Position numbers and translations under genes: made by a program. Below are positions 33,352-38,075 of a stretch of DNA of 38,075 nt, piece by piece. The notes under the pieces are model-generated. The model made no database searches and was not told where the DNA came from. It worked only from the letters and a program-made list of their open reading frames with translations. Position 1 is the first letter of the stretch. Every line of letters begins with the position of its first letter. Source of the DNA: Halobacteriales archaeon SW_5_70_135 (GTDB taxonomy: Archaea; Halobacteriota; Halobacteria; Halobacteriales; SW-7-71-33); assembly GCA_003022865.1 (NCBI GenBank), contig PXSK01000005.1, forward strand, positions 1-38,075. Direction: 5' to 3'.

Positions 33352-33422
33352 CCGACGAGCGAGCGGACGAGAACGCTTCTGTCGGGTCCGCTGTGGGCCC
33401 CTCCGGGTGTCCGCAGCCCCAG

Positions 33423-33971
33423 TCAGTGAAAGCCCCGCCGAACGTCCTCGTCGACGACGTCCTCGAACTCGGCGTCCAGCGCCGCCTCGGCGTCCTCGAA
33501 GGTGTCGGCGAGTGTCTCCAGCCGGTCGGGGCGGTCGTAGGCGTCGAACTCCATCGGCCCGTACGCCGGCGACTCGACGGCCTCCATCACGTCCTCGAAC
33601 AGGTGGTCGGGGTCGGTCGGCGCCTCGCTGTGGGCGCGGAACACCTCCGCTAGCCGGCGACCGACGGTCCCGGCCTGCTGCTCGTCCTCCGGGGGCGAGG
33701 TGACGGCGAACCGCCCGTCGGCGTCCTCCGCCGGGAGCAGGTCCCGCACGTCCTCGTCGACGCGACGCGCCACGCGAGCGCCGACGCCCTCTACCTTGAA
33801 GGGGTTCCTCGGGTACGTCTTGAACTGGAGCACCCCGACGGCGGGGTGGGCGAGGTAGGTGTCCTCGCCGACGCCGCCGGCGCGGTCGCCGCCGACCGCT
33901 CGCCACCCCGCCGGGTCGACGTCGCTATCGACGACGTCCTCGACGATCTCCTGCCAGTCGCGCACTCGCAT
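33423..33971 (-). CDS. Conserved haloarchaeal protein of unknown function
   Basis: I start at the ATG at 33971 (MRVRDWQEIVEDVVDSDVDP), giving 182 aa; an ORF start at 34001 adds ten residues. The protein has HPAVGVLQFKTYPRNPFKVE, GVGARVARRVDEDVRDLLPA and HLFEDVMEAVESPAYGPMEF, then DAYDRPDRLETLADTFEDAE, and ends RRGFH. I recall this as a haloarchaea-wide family with no domain of known function. No membrane segment or metal motif is visible. It is divergent from the Dna2-like gene with a 168-bp gap, so a shared promoter region is possible. Confidence 0.8.
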   Translation of the reverse strand: MRVRDWQEIVEDVVDSDVDPAGWRAVGGDRAGGVGEDTYLAHPAVGVLQFKTYPRNPFKVEGVGARVARRVDEDVRDLLPAEDADGRFAVTSPPEDEQQAGTVGRRLAEVFRAHSEAPTDPDHLFEDVMEAVESPAYGPMEFDAYDRPDRLETLADTFEDAEAALDAEFEDVVDEDVRRGFH

Positions 33972-34108
33972 ACTCTGGACCTGGGGCGCGACGAACTTCA
34001 ACGTGCCGTCGGCGGGTCTCGCTACCGTGTCGTCCGACCGCGAGGACGGAGTCGAGCGGCGACACCTCTCCTCGGCCGTCGCGGGGCTGGCCGCCGGGGG
34101 ACCGACAG

Positions 34109-34115
34109 CGTTTTT
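34109..34115 (+). promoter_or_regulatory. TATA box of the Dna2-like gene
   Basis: CGTTTTT is centred about 28 bp before the GTG start at 34140, in line with a leaderless transcript, and supports the start choice. Confidence 0.4.
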
Positions 34116-34139
34116 CCCGCCGGGTCACTCCCGACGGCC

Positions 34140-36908
34140 GTGTCCTCTGTCGACCTCCGCGGAGTGGTGCTCGACGTCGGCGACGTCGAGAGCGTCTCGA
34201 CGGCCGGCGGACGCCGCGAGCTGGCCGAGGTGCTCGTGCGCCCGCTCGCCGTCGACGGCGAGGACCCCGCCGAGGTGACCGTCGAGCCGGACGAGACTCC
34301 GGAGGCCGACCTGTCGACCGACGCCGTCACGGTGACGCTGTGGGGCGACTGGACGGAGACGGCCGAGCGGCTGAGCGAGGGGATGGAGCTGCTCGTCACT
34401 GCGGCGGAGGTCGGCGCGTTCGGCGGCGAAGTGCAGTTCTCGACCGGCCGGGAGTCGCGGGCGGTGATCGAGCCCGGCTACCTGGTCGACGTGACCGACG
34501 TGCGCTCCTGGGTGCAGTGCCCGCGGATGTACTACCTGAACAAGCTGACCGCGATCCCGCTGAACTACCCCGTCGTCAAGGGGACGGTCGTCCACGAGGT
34601 GTTCGGCGACCTGCTCCGGGGCCGCGACCTGGAGAGGGCGGTCGCGGACCGCGTCGAGGAGGTCGGCCTGGAGCTCGGCCTGCTGGGGCGGTCGGCCGCG
34701 GCCGTTCGGGACGACGTACGGGCCAACGCCGACGCTGTCCAGGGGTGGCTCGAACAGGGACGGCTCACGGACGCGGACAAGTGGCGCTCGGAGCGCACGC
34801 TCATCGGCGAGCGCTACGGGCTGAAGGGCCGGGCCGACGCCGTCCGCCGCGGAAGCCCCGTCGAGCTGAAGACCGGCAAGAACACCGGCCGCGAGCCGCG
34901 CTTTCACGACAAGGCCCAGGCCGCCTGTTACGCGCTCATCATGGCCGAGCGGGGCGTCCCGCCGGACACCGGGACGCTGCTGTACACGAAAAACGCCGCC
35001 CTCGACCGCACCGAAGCCGCCGGCGACCTCTCGCCGGCGAAGGAGTTCTCGATCGGCCCGGGACTGCTCGACTTCGTGCTGCGGGCGCGCAACGGGATCG
35101 CCGCCGCGGAGTTCGACGGCCGCGTCCCGACGGGGTACGAGGCCGACGCCGTCTGTGAGCACTGCTTCGAGCAGGACACCTGCATGGTCGTCTCCGGACG
35201 GCTCGACCAGGAGTCGAAGGCCGGCCGGATCGGCACTGTCGTCCCCGAGACGGAGCGAGCGTACTTCGAGCGCTTCTACCGGCTCATCGAGGAGGAGCGC
35301 CGCGAGACCCACCGGGAGTACGCCAAGCTATGGGAGCAGTCCGCCGCCGAGCGCGTCGCCGACGACCGCGCGCTGATAGACCTGGCGCCGGCCGGGCGAC
35401 GGCGACTCCCCGACGGTCGGTGGGAACTGCGCGCCGAGCGACCGCCCGGCGACGGCGACTCCCCGGCGGCCGTCTCGAAGCTCCGCGAGGGCGACGTGGT
35501 GCTCGCGAGCGACGGCCACCCGGTGCGGGGCACCGCGGAACTCGCTCGCGTCGAGCGGCTGTCGGCGGCCGAGGTCGTCGTCACCGTCGACGAGCCGCTC
35601 GCCCTCCGGCGCGTGGACGTCTACCCCTCCGAGCTGAGCGCCGACCGGATGCTCACCGCCGTCCACGACCTGGTGCTGAAGGGCGACGAGCGCCGCAAGG
35701 ACGTGCTGTTCGGCCGCCGCGAGCCGGCCTTCGAGGAGCCCGCGGAGACGTTCGTCGACGACAACGACGCCCAGGACGCGGCGGTGCGCCGGGCGGTCGG
35801 CGCGGAGGACGTCGCCCTCGTCCGGGGGCCGCCGGGGACCGGCAAGACGTACACCATCGCCCGGACGGTGCGGGCGCTGGTCGAGCGCGGCGAGCGGGTC
35901 CTGGTCGCGGCGTTCACCAACCGCGCGGTCGACAACTGTCTCGACGCGCTGCGAGAGCAGGGCTACGACTTCGCGCCCGAGGCGGGCCGAGTGGTCCGCG
36001 TGGGCACGGAAACCGGCGTCCGCGAGGACATGCAGTCGGTGCGGCTCTCCTCCAGGGGTGACCCACAGGAGCAGGCCGCCCAGCTGCGGGAGGCGCCGGT
36101 CGTGGCGGCGACGACGGCCGCCTGTGGCTCGCGCGTGATGCGAGAGACCGAGTTCGACGCCGCGATCGTTGACGAGGCGGGCCAACTCACGGAGCCGGAG
36201 ACGCTTCTGGCGACCGAGCGCGCCGACCGGTTCGTGCTCGTCGGCGACGACGACCAGTTGCCGCCGGTCGTCCGGGCCGAGAACGACCTCTCCACCTCGC
36301 TGTTCGAGCGGCTGCGCGACGAGTACCCCGACGCCGCGGTGACACTCGACCGCCAGTACCGCATGGCTCAGCGCGTCCAGGCGTTCCCCTCGCGGGAGTT
36401 CTATGACGGCCGCCTGCGCCCGGCCACGCCGGCGGTAGCGGGTCGCTCCCTCCCCGGCATGACGGGCGTCGACCCCGAGGCGCTGCCGGACTACCTCGAC
36501 CAGGTGACCCTGCTCGACGTCGGCGGGGACGACGCCGCCCGCACCGACGCCGTGGAGGCCGACCGCGTGGCACGGGTGGTCGACGACCTCACCGCGGCAG
36601 GCGTCGACCCCGACGATGTCGGCGTGATCGCCCCGTACCGGGCGCAGGTGGCCGAGATCGGCCGTCGGGTGGACGTCACGGTGGACACCGTCGACCGCTT
36701 CCAGGGCTCCAGCGAGGAGGCGATCGTCGTCTCCTTCGTCGCCACGGACGACCTATCGGGACCGATCTTCGAGGACTACCGCCGCGTGAACGTCGCGTTG
36801 ACTCGGGCGAAACGCTGTCTCGTCCTCGTCGGCGACGCCGCCGCGCTCCGTACCGACCCGGTCTACCGGCGCATAGTGGCGTGGGCGACCGTCGTCGACG
36901 ACCCGTGA
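34140..36908 (+). CDS. Dna2-like nuclease-helicase (Fe-S RecB-type nuclease plus SF1B helicase)
   Basis: The ORF track starts at 33846, but the conserved N-terminus begins at GTG 34140 (SSVDLRGVVLDVGDVESVST), giving 922 aa. Residues ~20-110 form an OB-like domain. The nuclease domain has VQCPRMYYLNKLTAIP, GTVVHEVFGDLLRGRD, GLKGRADAVRR and PVELKTGK (Asp, Glu-x-Lys), and a Cys cluster C-...-CEHCFEQDTC that should hold a 4Fe-4S centre. The helicase half has GPPGTGKTYT (Walker A), AIVDEAGQ, VGDDDQLPPVV, DRQYRMAQRVQ, DTVDRFQGSSEEAIVVS and NVALTRAKRCLVLVGD. It is an archaeal Dna2 homologue, probably for Okazaki flap or end processing; ligase LigA is encoded nearby. Confidence 0.94.
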   Translation: MSSVDLRGVVLDVGDVESVSTAGGRRELAEVLVRPLAVDGEDPAEVTVEPDETPEADLSTDAVTVTLWGDWTETAERLSEGMELLVTAAEVGAFGGEVQFSTGRESRAVIEPGYLVDVTDVRSWVQCPRMYYLNKLTAIPLNYPVVKGTVVHEVFGDLLRGRDLERAVADRVEEVGLELGLLGRSAAAVRDDVRANADAVQGWLEQGRLTDADKWRSERTLIGERYGLKGRADAVRRGSPVELKTGKNTGREPRFHDKAQAACYALIMAERGVPPDTGTLLYTKNAALDRTEAAGDLSPAKEFSIGPGLLDFVLRARNGIAAAEFDGRVPTGYEADAVCEHCFEQDTCMVVSGRLDQESKAGRIGTVVPETERAYFERFYRLIEEERRETHREYAKLWEQSAAERVADDRALIDLAPAGRRRLPDGRWELRAERPPGDGDSPAAVSKLREGDVVLASDGHPVRGTAELARVERLSAAEVVVTVDEPLALRRVDVYPSELSADRMLTAVHDLVLKGDERRKDVLFGRREPAFEEPAETFVDDNDAQDAAVRRAVGAEDVALVRGPPGTGKTYTIARTVRALVERGERVLVAAFTNRAVDNCLDALREQGYDFAPEAGRVVRVGTETGVREDMQSVRLSSRGDPQEQAAQLREAPVVAATTAACGSRVMRETEFDAAIVDEAGQLTEPETLLATERADRFVLVGDDDQLPPVVRAENDLSTSLFERLRDEYPDAAVTLDRQYRMAQRVQAFPSREFYDGRLRPATPAVAGRSLPGMTGVDPEALPDYLDQVTLLDVGGDDAARTDAVEADRVARVVDDLTAAGVDPDDVGVIAPYRAQVAEIGRRVDVTVDTVDRFQGSSEEAIVVSFVATDDLSGPIFEDYRRVNVALTRAKRCLVLVGDAAALRTDPVYRRIVAWATVVDDP

Positions 36909-36967
36909 GCGAGTCGACGTGCCGGGGGCGAGGCCGCTCCCGGAGGTCGAGGCACGCCGTCGCCGTC

Positions 36968-37390
36968 TCAGGACTTCGACGCCGGAAACCGGATCTCGAT
37001 GACGGAGTGGTCCTCGTCCAGGTCGACGGAGAACTCGCCGCTCGACTGCCGACGGACCACCGGACGAGTCAGAGACCGACGCCCTGGAGACGTTCGAGCG
37101 GGGTCTCCACCTCGCCGCCGACGACGCGGAGGTCGTCGGTGGGGACGGCGCCGGCGCGGTCGACGAACCGGAGCAGGACGCCGTCGTCGTGACGGGTAGC
37201 GTGACCGTCACGTCCGGTGCCTCCACCTCGACGACGAGTTCGATCAGGTCACGGAGCGCGGACGGTAGGGTCGGGTCGACGTGGATCGGCGCCGACGAGG
37301 GGGCCGAGAGCGCGACCGCGTCGCCGTGGTCGCCCTCGGGGAGTCCCTCGATGGCCTGACCGACGACCACGGCGTCGCCGGCTACCGCCT
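36968..37390 (-). pseudogene. Histidine kinase C-terminal (HATPase) remnant
   Basis: Read on the minus strand, HVDPTLPSALRDLIELVVEV (N-box region, with Leu where Asn is usual) and PDVTVTL are followed by a frameshift. Next come RHDDGVLLRFVDRAGAVPTD and ETPLERLQGVGL, then TGA where GLW is expected, then LVRWSV. A second shift leads to SSGEFSVDLDEDHSVIEIRF and PASKS before TGA. This is the ATPase end of a haloarchaeal signal-transducing kinase. The sensor and dimerisation parts are missing; the sequence becomes unrecognisable near 37390. It is not functional. Confidence 0.6.
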
Positions 37391-37758
37391 CACGGTCGGC
37401 GGCGACCGCGACCGAGTCACCCGCCGGTTCCACGCCCTGAACCGACACCTGAAGAGCGCCGGCGTCACGACGATCACGGTCAAGGGGACCTCGACCGTCA
37501 CCGGCGACTTCGAGGCCACCGACCAGACCGTCAGCTATCTCGCCGACGGCATCGTTTTCCTCTGGCACGTCGAGATCGACGGTGAGCTCCAGAAGGCGAT
37601 CGGCGTGCCGAAGGAAACGCACCGGCGATTTCGAGCGCCGGCCCCGGCGGTTCGAGATCATCGAGAACGGTCTGGAGGTGGGCGAGCCGCTCAGCCGCAC
37701 GCGGGGCGTCCTCACCGACACCCCGGAGACCGTCGACCGGCCGGACGAAGGCGGCTGA
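37391..37758 (+). pseudogene. KaiC-like ATPase C-terminal remnant
   Basis: The plus strand reads VTRRFHALNRHLKSAGVTTI, TVKGTSTVTGDFEATDQTVS, YLADGIVFLWHVEIDGELQK and AIGVPK, then one extra G shifts the frame. It resumes KRTGDFERRPRRFEIIENGL, EVGEPLSRTRGVLTDTPETV and ends TGA at 37758. This is the second half of a KaiC/RAD55-type RecA-fold ATPase domain of the kind used in archaeal signal transduction. Walker A and the N-terminal half are absent. The 5' limit is approximate. Confidence 0.65.
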
Positions 37759-37829
37759 ACCGGTCGAACTACCAGCACGTCCGCGCGCCGCCGGTGGAGA
37801 CCGTCGACCGGCCGGACGAAGGCGGCTGA
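37725..37829. repeat. 34-bp direct repeat, copies offset by 71 bp
   Basis: GGAGACCGTCGACCGGCCGG and the next 14 bases occur at 37725-37758 and 37796-37829. The unit is the very end of the KaiC-like gene, including its TGA. The 37-bp spacer is not related to the spacer of the repeat at 32789. Between 37830 and 37949 I see no gene. Confidence 0.85.
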
Positions 37830-37949
37830 GTCGACCGGTCGGGTCGTGACCGTCCGCGACGCCGACCGGCGGGCGTCGACACACGACCGGCGAGCCCCGA
37901 GGCGGTCGGCAGTCGACACCCATTAGACGGCGACCCGTCCAGTGAGGAC

Positions 37950-38075
37950 ATGGAGCCGAAGCGGGAGCTCACGAGTGTGGACCTGCGGGCGCTGACCCGC
38001 GAACTCACGCTCTCGGAGGCGGTCGTCGACAAGGTCTACCTCTACGGCGACCGCAGTCTGCGGTTCAAGCTGCGC
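37950..38075 (+). CDS. rqcH: RqcH (NEMF/Rqc2 homologue), 5' part only
   Basis: The ATG at 37950 starts MEPKRELTSVDLRALTRELT, and LYLYGD-like VYLYGDRSLRFKLR follows up to the window edge (42 codons). This is the NFACT-N start of archaeal RqcH, which binds 50S-peptidyl-tRNA complexes after stalling and adds Ala tails in bacteria and archaea. The rest lies outside the window. It begins 120 bp after the repeat that ends the KaiC-like remnant. Confidence 0.85.
   Translation, partial: MEPKRELTSVDLRALTRELTLSEAVVDKVYLYGDRSLRFKLR

Noticed and set aside
36753-37919. 388-aa minus-strand ORF across the HK/KaiC remnants
   Set aside because: It matches the kinase remnant only in part and reads antisense to dna2 and KaiC sequence elsewhere; the open frame is a high-GC artefact.
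1-38075. CRISPR array, rRNA genes or a prophage
   Set aside because: No regularly spaced repeats, no rRNA sequence and no phage structural or integrase genes were seen on either strand.

Overview
The window is from a haloarchaeon (class Halobacteria). GC is high, predicted proteins are strongly acidic, and several ribosomal proteins (S3, S4e, L32e) carry Asp/Glu-rich extensions. The ribosomal gene order is the archaeal S10/spc order. TATA-type boxes lie about 25-30 bp ahead of starts with little or no leader. I cannot name a genus from sequence reading alone.

Layout. (1) 1-3400 is an eroded accessory segment. It holds a frameshifted nucleotide-sugar dehydrogenase fragment, a transposase-like C-terminal remnant, one intact polyprenyl-phosphate glycosylphosphotransferase, an AT-rich intergenic stretch with inverted repeats, and a multiply frameshifted coiled-coil/HTH gene. 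(2) 3399-18081, minus strand, is one long ribosomal operon read from high to low coordinates: SPOUT RNA methyltransferase, L3, L4, L23, L2, S19, L22, S3, L29, RNase P component 1, S17, L14, L24, S4e, L5, S14, S8, L6, L32e, L19e, L18, S5, L30, L15, SecY. Most genes overlap by 1-10 bp, which suggests translational coupling. (3) 18243-25000 has tRNA-Gly(GCC), two membrane proteins, mch, a HAD hydrolase and a GTPBP1-like GTPase. Interspersed are three conserved genes that carry nonsense codons and/or frameshifts. (4) 24927-29900 has two DUF6517-type lipoproteins around a small zinc-finger gene, pyrF, a beta-CASP nuclease and a Tat-type lipoprotein hydrolase. (5) 29949-38075 has an ATP-dependent DNA ligase interrupted by a 348-residue LAGLIDADG intein, a broken phosphoesterase, a conserved haloarchaeal protein, a Dna2-like nuclease-helicase, two divergent gene remnants (histidine kinase and KaiC-like ATPase) and the start of rqcH.

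How it fits together. The core is translation and protein export: ribosomal proteins, tRNA processing, SecY, RqcH quality control and a translational-type GTPase. DNA replication and repair enzymes (LigA, Dna2) sit to the right. The most striking element is the ligase intein, which sits five residues after the catalytic lysine and so should make ligase activity depend on protein splicing. The second theme is unusually dense gene damage in conserved genes: nonsense codons explicable by single transitions, 1-nt indels, and two short duplications at gene 3' ends. This is either real decay or a consensus-quality problem, and reads would decide.
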